Both the position numbers and the translations under genes were made by a program. A stretch of DNA of 64,000 nt from Hoylesella nanceiensis DSM 19126 = JCM 15639 (GTDB lineage: Bacteria > Bacteroidota > Bacteroidia > Bacteroidales > Bacteroidaceae). The notes under the pieces were generated by a model, which ran no database searches, was not told the origin of the DNA, and was given only the letters and a program-made list of their open reading frames with translations. The DNA lies in contig NZ_KB904328.1 in the NCBI RefSeq assembly GCF_000379965.1, positions 248,001 through 312,000 on the forward strand. The letters run 5' to 3'. Shown one piece after another: positions 16,839-26,295 of this stretch (positions are counted from its first letter, which is position 1; each line of letters opens with the position of its first letter).

Positions 16839-18500
16839 ATGGAATGGCTTAATGGTTTATTTACCATACACTCTGCACTTCAAACAATAGTTGTGCTCTC
16901 TTTGGTTTGTTGCGTGGGCATAATACTCGGCAAAATACGTATAAGAGGCATATCATTAGGCGTTGCCTTTGTGTTTTTTACAGGCATTGTTGCGGGCAAC
17001 TTCAACCTCTCTATCAATCAAGAGATGCTTAACTACGCCGAAACCTTTGGCTTAGTACTTTTCGTTTACACACTCGGTTTATACGTAGGACCTAACTTTT
17101 TGGGTTCATTACGGCACGAAGGCGTGTCACTTAACTTGTGGAGTCTTGCCATAATCATTGCTGGTACGGCGCTAACAGTGTTGCTTTGGAAGCTAACAGG
17201 AATACACATCGGCACTATGACGGGTATTCTTAGCGGTGCAGTAACCAACACTCCTGCCCTAGGAGCAGCCCAACAAGCCCTCGACCACTTAGGTTTTCCT
17301 AGTAAAAGCATGGCTCTTAGCTGCGCTGTAACCTATCCTTTCGGTGTTATTGGCGTTATCTTTGGACTCATTCTCCTTCGTAAATGGTTCGTAAAGCCTC
17401 ATCATCTCAAAAGCCATTCGCTTGCAGATGAAGACCATACTTATATCGCTCAGTTCGAAGTTACCAATCAACAGATAGACAATAAAAAGCTTATTGAGAT
17501 TGGACAAATGACCCCTAACAAGTTTATTGTATCGAGAATATGGCGTGATGGACACCCCATTGTGCCCAGTTCGCATGTTGAATTGAAGCTAGGAGACAAT
17601 GTTTTGGTGGCAACAACAGACAAAGACGTTGATATTCTTACTGCTCTTTTCGGCAAAAAGATCAATACTGATTGGAATAAAGAGAAGATAGATTGGGACC
17701 ATATCGATACAAAATTGGAGTCAAAGGTCGTTGTTTTGACCCGAGGAGCATTGAATGGAAAGAAGTTAGGCAGTCTTCATTTACGCAATATATACGACGT
17801 TAACGTTAGTAGAGTAATACGTGGAGACATCAAACTACTTGCAACTCCGAAGCTAAGACTGCAATATGGCGACCGACTTACTATCGTTGGAGAACACGAA
17901 GCGCTTAATCGTGTAGAGCGATTTGTGGGTAATGCGGTGCAAACTCTTAACGAACCCAACCTCGGAGCCATCTTCCTTGGAATCATATTGGGACTCGCTT
18001 TGGGAACCATTCCTATCTACTTACCTGGTATGAGCGCCCCTGTTCGACTTGGAATAGCAGGCGGTCCAATCGTAATGGGCATCATAATGGGAACCCTTTG
18101 CTCTCGTCTTCACATCATTTCTTACACCACTCGAAGCGCATCTCTAATGCTTCGACAAATGGGTTTATCGCTATATCTGGCTTGTTTGGGCTTAGATGCG
18201 GGCGGAGAGTTCTTCGAAACGGTGATGAGACCAGAGGGATTGCTTTGGCTTTTGCTTGGAGCTATATTAACAATGGTGCCTATCTTGATCGTAGGTGCAA
18301 TTGCTTTAAAACTCAAGAAGTTCGACTTTGGCTCGGTATGCGGTATCACTTGCGGTGCAATGGCTAACCCAATGGCTCTAACTTACGCCACAGACACCAT
18401 CGAAGGCGATGCTCCTGCGGTGAGTTATGCCACTGTTTATCCCTTAGGAATGTTCGTTCGAGTCATCATTGCGCAAATTCTTGTGATGTTCTTAGCATAG
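16839..18500 (+). CDS. AspT/YidE-type transporter with two RCK_C domains
   Basis: 553 residues in the layout of the aspartate:alanine exchanger family: five to six spans at the N-terminus (~10-185), two soluble TrkA-C (RCK_C) domains in the middle (~200-285 and ~295-375), and five to six more spans. Paired G-rich transport repeats appear twice (GILSGAVTNTPALGAAQQAL near 125-145 and CGITCGAMANPMALTYA near 505-521). The family swaps or exports small carboxylates or amino acids; the substrate here is unknown. RCK_C domains imply regulation by a cytoplasmic ligand. Single gene, own promoter, convergent with the P-ATPase unit. Confidence 0.88.
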   Translation: MEWLNGLFTIHSALQTIVVLSLVCCVGIILGKIRIRGISLGVAFVFFTGIVAGNFNLSINQEMLNYAETFGLVLFVYTLGLYVGPNFLGSLRHEGVSLNLWSLAIIIAGTALTVLLWKLTGIHIGTMTGILSGAVTNTPALGAAQQALDHLGFPSKSMALSCAVTYPFGVIGVIFGLILLRKWFVKPHHLKSHSLADEDHTYIAQFEVTNQQIDNKKLIEIGQMTPNKFIVSRIWRDGHPIVPSSHVELKLGDNVLVATTDKDVDILTALFGKKINTDWNKEKIDWDHIDTKLESKVVVLTRGALNGKKLGSLHLRNIYDVNVSRVIRGDIKLLATPKLRLQYGDRLTIVGEHEALNRVERFVGNAVQTLNEPNLGAIFLGIILGLALGTIPIYLPGMSAPVRLGIAGGPIVMGIIMGTLCSRLHIISYTTRSASLMLRQMGLSLYLACLGLDAGGEFFETVMRPEGLLWLLLGAILTMVPILIVGAIALKLKKFDFGSVCGITCGAMANPMALTYATDTIEGDAPAVSYATVYPLGMFVRVIIAQILVMFLA

Positions 18501-19007
18501 AGTTGTGTAGCAAAAGGAAATAAAAATAAGCCTACTTTCACATCACTCCACCTTCAATTTATCCTCTATTCTTAGCATTTTACCCTGCAATTTCAGTCAG
18601 CTACATTAGCTATTGAAAACCACCCACAAGTCCTTTATAATTAAGGGGTGTAGACATTGGCGTACAAAAGGAATGGAATTGGTATGCAAAAGCAGTGAGA
18701 TTGCAGACCAATTGCATTGAGTTTACACACTAAAAGCAATGGAATTAGAAACGAGAAGGATTGAGAGGGATTTTCAAGAGAAGTGAGAAAGCTTTTATTT
18801 AGAGGTGATGCTTACCAACTCCCCATACACAAAAGTGAGCACAAAGGAGCCGTATTGATGGAGAATAACTATCCTATCAAGATATTGAAAGAGAGATAAT
18901 CCCCTGCAACAACGGCGCAGACGATAGAGAAAAACACAAGATATAGATTTAAAAGAATCTAAACTCGCTTCTTAAAAGGTAAGACATTCGCCCCCTTTAT
19001 ACAACAA
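18501..19007. other. Convergent intergenic region with array F
   Basis: About 500 bp between two convergent genes. Holds repeat array F (18666-18753) and, at its right end, a bidirectional terminator. The rest is AT-rich and shows no protein-like frame. Confidence 0.6.
18666..18753. repeat. Four-unit 22-bp dyad repeat element (array F)
   Basis: Units start at 18666, 18688, 18710 and 18732. This copy is among the most diverged (unit 1 core AAAAGGAATGGAATT) yet keeps the exact 22-bp register. Confidence 0.85.
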
Positions 19008-19037
19008 AAAGAGGGCAAAAACACTGCCCTCTTCTTT
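19008..19037. terminator. Bidirectional terminator at the end of the P-ATPase gene
   Basis: AAGAGGGC (19009-19016) pairs with GCCCTCTT (19026-19033) around a 9-nt loop; T-rich on both sides when read outward. Serves the P-ATPase unit (minus). Confidence 0.75.
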
Positions 19038-20920
19038 TATTTCTTTTGCCAAATCAGTTTACTTGCATTCAAAACCGCTAACAAAGTAACGCCCGTATCG
19101 GCAAAAACAGCCATCCAAATATTGGCAATTCCAAGTATGCCGAGTAGCATCACCACCACTTTTATACCAATAGAAAGGTACACATTTTGCCAAACAACGC
19201 TCTTTATGCGTTTGGTTAGCGCAATGGCAGTGACTAAAAGCATTGGTTTATCGGTTTGAAGAACCACATCTGCCGTTTCAATAGCAACGTCGCTACCCAT
19301 AGCTCCCATAGCAACTCCCACGTCACTAACGGCTAATACGGGTGCATCGTTAATGCCATCGCCCACAAAAGCCACAGCATTAGCGTCGGTTTTAAGTTGT
19401 TCTAAGTGAGCAACCTTGCCCTCTGGAAGAAGGTTTCCGTGCGCTTCTTCAATGCCAATGCTCTGCGCAATGTTTTCCACAAGAGCCTGTTTGTCGCCCG
19501 ATAGCACCACCGTTTTATGCACTCCAACGGCATTTAAGGCCTCAACAAGATGCTCGGTGTCGTCTTTTAACTCATCTTCTAACACGATATGACCCACATA
19601 TTCGTTGTTATAAGCGCACACAACCAGCGTAGAAGCTAAGGAAGTGAGATGCGAGGGAACAGCTATTGCGTGCTTTTCGAGTAGCTTTGTGGTTCCAACG
19701 AGCCACTTTTCGCCTGCAATAAGGGCTTCGATTCCATAGCCAGCAAGCTCTTTTAAGGTATCAACCTCTACCTTATAATCGCCTGTTTCTACCCCATTTG
19801 CCACAGCTTTTGCCAGTGGATGGGTGCTATTTTGCTCGATGATAGCCACAGTTTTTAGATGATTGGGATTGTCGAAACTCCACTCTTTCACTTTAAAAGA
19901 GCCTGTTGTGAGCGTTCCTGTCTTATCAAATACCACCGTATCGACCTCTGATAGGGCATCAATAAAATTACTTCCCTTAAACAATATACCTCGCTTTGCA
20001 GCCGAACCGATACCTGCAAAATAGGTTAAAGGCACGCTGATAACCAGTGCGCAGGGGCAAGATATCACCAAAAAGATGAACGCACGATGGAGCCATGTAC
20101 TGAATTCGTAGTTGAATTGGGGTGAGATGAGCGAATAAACAAAGGGCAATAGCACTGTGAGGAGAGCCAAAATGAGTACTATTGGGGTGTATTTATTGGC
20201 AAAACGACGTATAAACACATCGGTAGGAGCCTTGCGTTCGGCAGCCTCTTCCACCATATTCATAATACGAGCAATGGCAGATTGATCGGCTTTTCGAGTG
20301 ACCTTTACTTGTAACTTGGCGTTGGTGGCAATCGAACCTGCAAATACTTCTTTTCCACTTTGCACCAAAACGGGAACCGACTCACCTGTTATAGCAGCCA
20401 TATTCAATGTTGCTTCTTTGGTAATCAAACAACCATCGAGTGCCAATTGCTCTCCTGGTAGCACCTCAACAACATCTCCTATCTCTACATTCTCGGGCTT
20501 TTCGCTCACCCATTCGTCGTTCTTCAACACCCTCACAGCATGCGTTTGCAGTGTAAGCATTGCCTTAATGTGGTCTCTTGCCTTGTCAACTGCTTTGTCT
20601 TGCAATGCTTCTCCAATGCAATAGAGCAGCATCACGGCCACAGCTTCAGGCAATTCGCCAATGGCAAAGGCTCCTATTGCAGCCACAGACATCAGCACTT
20701 GCTCGCCCATCCACTCACGATGCCACAGCGAATGCAATGCCATTTGAAGCACATCTTTGCCTACTGGAATGAAAGCTACAATGTACCAAAGATAACGAAC
20801 GTATGTGTTTGCAAACCAAGAAACGTGGGTTGCGTCGAGAACAAGGCCTAAAATGAGGAGAAAAGCAGATAAAATGATGCCTAAGAGCGATTGTTCTGAT
20901 TCTTCATATGTATTTTCCAT
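19037..20920 (-). CDS. Heavy-metal P-type ATPase, Zn/Cd type, lacking the N-terminal HMA domain
   Basis: 627 residues. P1B hallmarks are TGES (178-181), the transmembrane metal site S-C-P-C (287-290) followed by ALVISVPL, which is the ZntA-like Zn/Cd/Pb signature, the phosphorylated D332 in DKTGTLTTG, and GDGINDAPVLA. The protein begins directly with membrane helices; the usual N-terminal CxxC metal-binding domain is absent. It should export divalent soft metals across the inner membrane. It lies 34 bp after the WbqC-like gene at the end of the dapB-lepB run, which is an unusual setting for a metal pump; it is not next to the copper cluster at 36-43 kb. Confidence 0.9.
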   Translation of the reverse strand: MENTYEESEQSLLGIILSAFLLILGLVLDATHVSWFANTYVRYLWYIVAFIPVGKDVLQMALHSLWHREWMGEQVLMSVAAIGAFAIGELPEAVAVMLLYCIGEALQDKAVDKARDHIKAMLTLQTHAVRVLKNDEWVSEKPENVEIGDVVEVLPGEQLALDGCLITKEATLNMAAITGESVPVLVQSGKEVFAGSIATNAKLQVKVTRKADQSAIARIMNMVEEAAERKAPTDVFIRRFANKYTPIVLILALLTVLLPFVYSLISPQFNYEFSTWLHRAFIFLVISCPCALVISVPLTYFAGIGSAAKRGILFKGSNFIDALSEVDTVVFDKTGTLTTGSFKVKEWSFDNPNHLKTVAIIEQNSTHPLAKAVANGVETGDYKVEVDTLKELAGYGIEALIAGEKWLVGTTKLLEKHAIAVPSHLTSLASTLVVCAYNNEYVGHIVLEDELKDDTEHLVEALNAVGVHKTVVLSGDKQALVENIAQSIGIEEAHGNLLPEGKVAHLEQLKTDANAVAFVGDGINDAPVLAVSDVGVAMGAMGSDVAIETADVVLQTDKPMLLVTAIALTKRIKSVVWQNVYLSIGIKVVVMLLGILGIANIWMAVFADTGVTLLAVLNASKLIWQKK

Positions 20921-20954
20921 AACGATAAATTTTAATAAATTAATGTGTGTTTTG

Positions 20955-21578
20955 CTATATAAGGTAGAGTATTGACTCGTTTCCTTCGTTGCAAAGGAGG
21001 TCGATTATACTCATATTCTCTAAGAAACCGTGTCGCTGTTGATACACTTGATAATAGGGTTTTGATGTAAAATCGGGATCAACAGGGGCGTTTTTGGGTC
21101 GAATAAGCTCTCTAAAGTCGTTTTCATCGCATGGCTCTATAAAGCTTGTTGTGGGCTGAATGTTGGGCGAAATTTGTAGAAGTTCGCACATTTTTGTGGT
21201 GATCTCCCAGTTAAAATCAAAGAGAAAACGATACTTTTTCTCAAAAAATAGGCGCAAATCGTCGGCATAATACTCAAAGAAAGGACTGTCGTTATAAGCC
21301 GAAACTAAGGCATTCCAATGCACATGACGCCAGTTTGCATGGTCACTAATGCGCATGTCTTTCATAAGTGTTTTGCCATTGCTTTGCGGTTGCACTCCCC
21401 TTTCAACAGGAATGGTGAGTGATAAGGGTCCATTGGCAGAGGCAATGACACATCTATTGCGGTAAGTTTGCTTCACAAAGCTTTCGTGTTGCTCTATAAA
21501 ACAATCGGAATGGCGAACTAATTTCTGATACCATTGAATCGGACCGAAGTATGTTGACGATAATATTGCTTTGCTCAT
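20955..21578 (-). CDS. WbqC family protein
   Basis: 207 residues, opening AILSSTYFGPIQWYQKLV with the WbqC-like signature (x-P-x-x-W followed by the conserved R-N-R ... LTIPVERG strand). WbqC-like proteins are found in O-antigen and glycan clusters and elsewhere; the reaction is unknown. The start codon overlaps the stop of the degenerate signal peptidase gene (ATGA, 21575-21578), so the two are translationally coupled. No signal peptide: cytoplasmic. Confidence 0.85.
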   Translation of the reverse strand: MSKAILSSTYFGPIQWYQKLVRHSDCFIEQHESFVKQTYRNRCVIASANGPLSLTIPVERGVQPQSNGKTLMKDMRISDHANWRHVHWNALVSAYNDSPFFEYYADDLRLFFEKKYRFLFDFNWEITTKMCELLQISPNIQPTTSFIEPCDENDFRELIRPKNAPVDPDFTSKPYYQVYQQRHGFLENMSIIDLLCNEGNESILYLI

Positions 21579-21988
21579 AAGTTAAGAAATAATAGGTGTT
21601 TCACCCTTCCTTCAATGTCGTGGCGACACACAACATGCATTTTTCCATTACATTTCACCACGAGATAACCACCATTTACACAGCAACTGCATGGACATTG
21701 TGGGCGAACTGGCACCACAAAGAGCTGCTTTTCGATGGTAATAGTGTCGCCAGGAAGGGCCACTATCTGCCCTATATATCTGTTTTTGCAGTGCATCAAC
21801 ACCTTATCTCCACGCTGAATGGTGCCAAGAGGCAGCTTATTCACCATCACAAGCTCGGTATTTTGGGTGCTTTTAGAACCCTTTTCAACCGAAACAAGAT
21901 AGAGGGTGAACATCCATCTGCGTACAATAAACACCAATAAGAGCGCTATTGCAAAGATAAGAGCAAATCGAATGCACTTGTTTATCAT
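21575..21988 (-). CDS. Degenerate signal-peptidase-I-like membrane protein
   Basis: 137 residues from the ATG at 21988 (an upstream GTG at 22018 is possible). One N-terminal membrane span (~5-22) precedes an S26-like beta domain: VMVNKLPLGTIQRGDKVL and RYIGQIVALPGDTI match the conserved boxes of signal peptidase I. The catalytic Lys of the Y-V-K-R box is replaced by Gly73 (Y-I-G-Q), and the Ser-Met nucleophile box is missing (VSVEKGSKS), so it should be inactive as a protease. Four cysteines crowd at 98-103 (CPCSCC) with two more at 113 and 121. It sits 89 bp after lepB, suggesting a regulatory or adaptor role for LepB; this is inference. Confidence 0.75.
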   Translation of the reverse strand: MINKCIRFALIFAIALLLVFIVRRWMFTLYLVSVEKGSKSTQNTELVMVNKLPLGTIQRGDKVLMHCKNRYIGQIVALPGDTITIEKQLFVVPVRPQCPCSCCVNGGYLVVKCNGKMHVVCRHDIEGRVKHLLFLNL

Positions 21989-22077
21989 GCGGTTTATGAT
22001 AAAAAGGCAGTGTAACACCCTTGTAAGAGTATTTCTTTCTGACTTTTGTTCTTTTCTCTTTCTATTTTAAAGAGGTG

Positions 22078-23526
22078 TTATTTAATATTGTCTACCATGT
22101 TAAATATACGGTTCCAACGTATTCCTTTGAATCCATTTCTATCGGGATCAGATGAGAACCAAATAAATATTGGCTTACCAACAACGTGATCTTCGGGCAC
22201 AAAACCCCAGTAACGAGAGTCTGCAGAGTTATGTCTATTGTCGCCCATCATCCAATAATAGTCTAATTTAAAGGTGTATTTATTAGCCAATTTGCCATTG
22301 ATATAGATCTTTCCGTTGATTACTTTCAAGTCGTTTCCTTCGTAAACACGAATCGGACGCTCGTATATTGCGATGTTATTGATATTCAATTCAACGCTAG
22401 AACCCTTCTTTGGAATCCAAATAGGACCGTAGTTATCTCGTGTCCAGCCTGTAACTGCGTTCAAAGGATAGATATCTCCAGTGATAGTATCGGTATTTAA
22501 GCGGATACTTGCAACCAAATCTTTTTGCGAAGCCAATACCTTTGCAGCCTTATAGGTAAGTGGAAGATAACCATTTGTGTTGAGAGAAGCAATATCTTCG
22601 TTAGATATTCCGAGCTGAGTGATCAACTCTTCGGGCAAAGTTTGCTTCAATTTCACATAATAAGTATATTGAACATTCTCTGGTTCCTTAATAGGTTTAC
22701 CGTTAAGATATACAATTCGGTTCTTAATTTGCAGTGTTTGACCGGGCAATCCCACACATCTCTTCACGTAATTCTCACGTCTATCGGTAGGACGAGCAGT
22801 GATATCGCCGTATTCAGAAGGGTGATTTGCAATGTAATTGCGACCCATTGCATATAGTTCCTTAAAGAAATTATATTGCTGTTCGGTATTTAATAGGTTA
22901 ATATCAACAGGGTTTGGGCTTGTTTGTTCATAGATTTCCTTACCCAAGCTATACACTTGTTGATAGTAATCTGCCGCTTGCCAGCGTGAATCATTCATGA
23001 TTGTGTCGCCCGCAGGAAAGTTAAATACAACGATATCGTTAAGCTTTACGTGTCCAAGACCATCGACACGACGATAGTCCCAGTGTGGAACATCGATGTA
23101 ACTCTTGCAACCAAACAAAGGAAGAGTGTGCTGAGTGAGGGGCATAGTCAATGGAGTTTGAGGAATGCGGGGGCCATAACTCAACTTACTTACAAAGAGA
23201 TAATCGCCTGTTAGCAATGACTTCTCGAGCGAAGAAGAAGGAATTACGTAATTTTGGAAGAAGAATTGGTTGATAAAATACACCGCAACGAGTGCAAACA
23301 CCAATGCATCTACCCAGCTCATAACGAACCTTACGGGTGCTTCTGCATCCTTCCACCACTGCCAACGAATCTTTTTTGAGATGTAAGCGTCGTAGATAAA
23401 GGGCACAATAATGAGTCCTAACCAACTTTTAACCCAGTATAAAAAGGCCAAATAGAGCAGTGTAACGACAATAAACTTAGTCCATTGCACCTTCATATTC
23501 AATTTTTTATCTTCTCTTCTAACCAT
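22078..23526 (-). CDS. lepB: Signal peptidase I
   Basis: 482 residues (an alternative start lies at Met11, 23496). Membrane spans at ~15-45 and ~70-88 are followed by the catalytic Ser99 in VIPSSSLEKSL and the catalytic Lys255 in NYVKRCVGLPG; the GDNRHNSADSRYWG box near the C-terminus completes the family pattern. A ~130-residue insertion between the Ser and Lys boxes is typical of the long Bacteroidota LepB. It removes signal peptides from secreted proteins on the outer face of the inner membrane. The gene begins 39 bp after dapB and is followed by the degenerate paralogue. Confidence 0.95.
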   Translation of the reverse strand: MVRREDKKLNMKVQWTKFIVVTLLYLAFLYWVKSWLGLIIVPFIYDAYISKKIRWQWWKDAEAPVRFVMSWVDALVFALVAVYFINQFFFQNYVIPSSSLEKSLLTGDYLFVSKLSYGPRIPQTPLTMPLTQHTLPLFGCKSYIDVPHWDYRRVDGLGHVKLNDIVVFNFPAGDTIMNDSRWQAADYYQQVYSLGKEIYEQTSPNPVDINLLNTEQQYNFFKELYAMGRNYIANHPSEYGDITARPTDRRENYVKRCVGLPGQTLQIKNRIVYLNGKPIKEPENVQYTYYVKLKQTLPEELITQLGISNEDIASLNTNGYLPLTYKAAKVLASQKDLVASIRLNTDTITGDIYPLNAVTGWTRDNYGPIWIPKKGSSVELNINNIAIYERPIRVYEGNDLKVINGKIYINGKLANKYTFKLDYYWMMGDNRHNSADSRYWGFVPEDHVVGKPIFIWFSSDPDRNGFKGIRWNRIFNMVDNIK

Positions 23527-23565
23527 GATTTCTCTTTTAATATCTTGTTGAATGTGTGTTATTTT

Positions 23566-24321
23566 CTAAAAATTAAAAAGGTTATTGATACCCAATAAGC
23601 CCGTATTTTGCTGAGTATATTCAGCTGCAAGCACCGCTCCGAGTGCGAATCCCTTACGAGAATGAGCACTGTGAGTGATGGTTATCAAATCTTCTTCGCT
23701 ATCATAAGCAATGGTGTGTGTGCCATTTTCCTCGCCTAAACGAATACTATCGATGGGCAAATCGCTTGTTGTGAAGGTGTAATCAGGCTCTGTTACACCC
23801 TCTTCGGTAATCAATAAGCCCTTTTTCCATTGCTTCTTACGATCTAATTGCTTCACAATTTCCTCTGCAAGAGTGATGGCTGTGCCCGAAGGAGCATCTT
23901 TTTTATGAACGTGATGTGTTTCTTCTATCACGCAATCGTATTGTGGAAAGCCGTTCATTAGTTGCGCTAAACGTTTGTTGAGGGCTGCAAATATAGCCAC
24001 ACCAACCGAGAAATTAGACGCCCAAAACAAGGTTTTTCCTTCTTTTTCGCATAGAGTTGTTAACTCATCTCTATGTTCTTCGAACCAACCAGTGCTTCCC
24101 GACACCACTTTAACATTGTGTTCGAATGCCTTTTTCACATTATTATAGGCAGTAGAGGGCGATGTAAACTCTATTGCTACATCAGCTTTAGCAAATGCTT
24201 CGCTATCAAAATCGTTTTGATTGTCGACATCTATCTTGCAAACTACTTGATGTCCACGTTGCAGAGCCACATCTTCTATCATGTGTCCCATCTTTCCATA
24301 CCCTATTAATGCTATGTTCAT
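23566..24321 (-). CDS. dapB: 4-hydroxy-tetrahydrodipicolinate reductase
   Basis: 251 residues. The N-terminal NAD(P)-binding motif IALIGYGKMGHMIE, the active-site run EETHHVHKKDAPSGTA with catalytic His/Lys, and overall length identify DapB, which reduces hydroxy-tetrahydrodipicolinate in lysine/meso-diaminopimelate synthesis. It is the first gene of a compact minus-strand run (dapB, lepB, degenerate lepB, WbqC-like, P-ATPase) in which gaps are 39, 89, -4 and 34 bp. Upstream lies repeat array G. Confidence 0.95.
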   Translation of the reverse strand: MNIALIGYGKMGHMIEDVALQRGHQVVCKIDVDNQNDFDSEAFAKADVAIEFTSPSTAYNNVKKAFEHNVKVVSGSTGWFEEHRDELTTLCEKEGKTLFWASNFSVGVAIFAALNKRLAQLMNGFPQYDCVIEETHHVHKKDAPSGTAITLAEEIVKQLDRKKQWKKGLLITEEGVTEPDYTFTTSDLPIDSIRLGEENGTHTIAYDSEEDLITITHSAHSRKGFALGAVLAAEYTQQNTGLLGINNLFNF

Positions 24322-24394
24322 ATTTGTTGATTTCTTTATTTTTATTTTTCGTTATGATTGCACCCGTGTTGCGACGGACGTGAAAGAGCTTTGC

Positions 24395-24482
24395 AAAAGC
24401 AGTGCTATTGGTTTGTAATAGCGTTGCTTTTAGGTGCCAAACTCGATGCTTTTTCAGTGCAATAGCTATGCTTTTATTTTCG
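24395..24482. repeat. Four-unit 22-bp dyad repeat element (array G)
   Basis: Units start at 24395, 24417, 24439 and 24461. It separates the dapB start from the EnvC-like gene end. Confidence 0.9.
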
Positions 24483-24541
24483 ATGAGCACAGCTCTTGGC
24501 TAACCTGCTCAATACCATTGCTTTACGAATGCGCTTTTATT

Positions 24542-26167
24542 TTAGTGTCCGAGCCATGCTTCGGGGTTCAATTTCGCTGTTTCTCGGCGTAGTTGGAACT
24601 GCAAAATGTTATCTGCACCCACTGCTCCTAAGGTTTGACGGGTAGACACTTTCTGTCCTTTCGATACGTTTACAGAGCGCAAGTTGCAATAAACTGAGAT
24701 GTAAGCACCATGTCGAACCATTACAACCATTGAGCCACTGAATCCGAATACCGCACTCACTTCACCGTCATAGATGGCTCTTGCTTGGCAACCTGGGCTG
24801 CCTAAGATGTTGATTCCCTTATTATCTAAGGTCACATTCTTAAGTCCTTCGACATTATATTGACCGAAATGGCTCACTATTCTGTAGCTACCTGTGATCG
24901 GCATAGGCAGTCTTCCCTTGTTAGCTTCAAAGCCTCCGCTCATCATTCTGTCGACACTATTCATGCGTTGAGCATCTTCTACGCTCTTTCTTGCATTCGA
25001 AATGTCTCTTTGATTGCGCTCTTCTTCGGCCTGAGCTTTGCGTTCTGTGGCCACACGAGCAGCCTCTGCTTCACGTGCAAGCTGCTCTGCTTCTTTGCGT
25101 TTAGCGGCATCTGCGGCTCTTTCTGCAGCCCTTGCTTCTGCCTTTAAGCGTTCTTCTCGAGCCTTAGCTTCGGCAATTCGTCTTGCATTCTCACGTGCAG
25201 CAGCTTCGGCAGCCGCCTTTTTTCGAGCCAATTCTTCAGCCTTTCGTTTTGCTTCGGCAGCGGCTTCGGCACGTCGTTTGGCCTCTGCTGCAGCACGAGC
25301 ACGGGCTTTTGCCACTTCTTCTGCAATGAGAGCATCAATCTTTTTATTGAGTTCTGCGTCCTTTTGGCGTTGTTCTGCAATGACGCTTTGAATGGTCTTT
25401 TGTTGCTGTTGCAATGAGGCTACCACCTTCTTTTGCTCGCCTTGCTGTCCTTCTAAGGCCTTTTTCTCTTGCTGTCCCTTATAAAGTAGGGTGTTTTTCT
25501 GCCCTTTCACCACCTTTAGTTGCTGGTTTTTCTCGCCAATTTGCTGTTGCTTCATCTTGATAATGTCGCCTTGTGCCTTTTGATAGGCTGCATATTCTTT
25601 CACAAAGCGCATTCTTCTGTAGAGCTGTGTCAAGCTTTCGGCACTGAAAATGAACATCATATTCTCTTGAACATTATGATGTTTGGCAGAATATTGTAGC
25701 GATTTGATATACTTTTCCTTATGTTGATCGAGCTGACTCTGTAGGTTTTGGAGCTGAACAGTGAGGATTCCGATATTATTATCAATGCCATGGATATCCT
25801 TTTGTATGCCTTCTATGTTCTTTTGGCGCTCGTCTATCTGTGTATTGAGCACTAAAAGGTCTTGCAATCTCTTCTTAACGTCGGCTTGATTGGCACGTAA
25901 TGCCTGCTCTTGTTGCCTTATTTTCTGTTGAATTTGATTGCGTTCGGCTTGCAACCCCTTAATGGCTGGGGTTGAATAGCTGGGTGCCTTGCCTTTAGTT
26001 GTTGTCTTCTTGCCAGCAGGGCGCTTTGGTGTTGTTGTACGTTTCTTATTGTTTGTCGTCACTTTTTTGGTGGTTGTCTGACGTGAATTGGTTGCTTTTC
26101 GACGTGTTTGCGCCGATAAACTCATTGTAAATACAACCAGAAGAAGTGCTAAGAGTTGTTTTTTCAT
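24542..26167 (-). CDS. EnvC-like murein hydrolase activator (degenerate M23 domain)
   Basis: 541 residues: signal peptide (to ~20), a basic Thr/Lys-rich segment (20-65), a long coiled coil (~70-385, with an Ala/Arg/Glu-rich stretch at ~285-385) and a C-terminal LytM/M23 domain (~415-541). The zinc ligands of active M23 peptidases are lost: the H-x-x-x-D region reads NKGINI, HxH-type positions read CNL and LQFQL. As in E. coli EnvC this should be a non-catalytic activator of an amidase during cell division. It follows the DUF4292 lipoprotein gene by 128 bp in the dut-TPR-DUF4292-EnvC order that recurs in Bacteroidota. Confidence 0.85.
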   Translation of the reverse strand: MKKQLLALLLVVFTMSLSAQTRRKATNSRQTTTKKVTTNNKKRTTTPKRPAGKKTTTKGKAPSYSTPAIKGLQAERNQIQQKIRQQEQALRANQADVKKRLQDLLVLNTQIDERQKNIEGIQKDIHGIDNNIGILTVQLQNLQSQLDQHKEKYIKSLQYSAKHHNVQENMMFIFSAESLTQLYRRMRFVKEYAAYQKAQGDIIKMKQQQIGEKNQQLKVVKGQKNTLLYKGQQEKKALEGQQGEQKKVVASLQQQQKTIQSVIAEQRQKDAELNKKIDALIAEEVAKARARAAAEAKRRAEAAAEAKRKAEELARKKAAAEAAARENARRIAEAKAREERLKAEARAAERAADAAKRKEAEQLAREAEAARVATERKAQAEEERNQRDISNARKSVEDAQRMNSVDRMMSGGFEANKGRLPMPITGSYRIVSHFGQYNVEGLKNVTLDNKGINILGSPGCQARAIYDGEVSAVFGFSGSMVVMVRHGAYISVYCNLRSVNVSKGQKVSTRQTLGAVGADNILQFQLRRETAKLNPEAWLGH

Positions 26168-26295
26168 TTTTAATTTATAATGTCTTTACATTATTATATC
26201 TAAAGAAGAAGTGCTTTAAAAAGTGGCTTTTGCAAACCAACGAACCTGATTTTTGGGGCTCGTTGCTGTGGTTCTGCCTTGCAATGGGTTTGACT

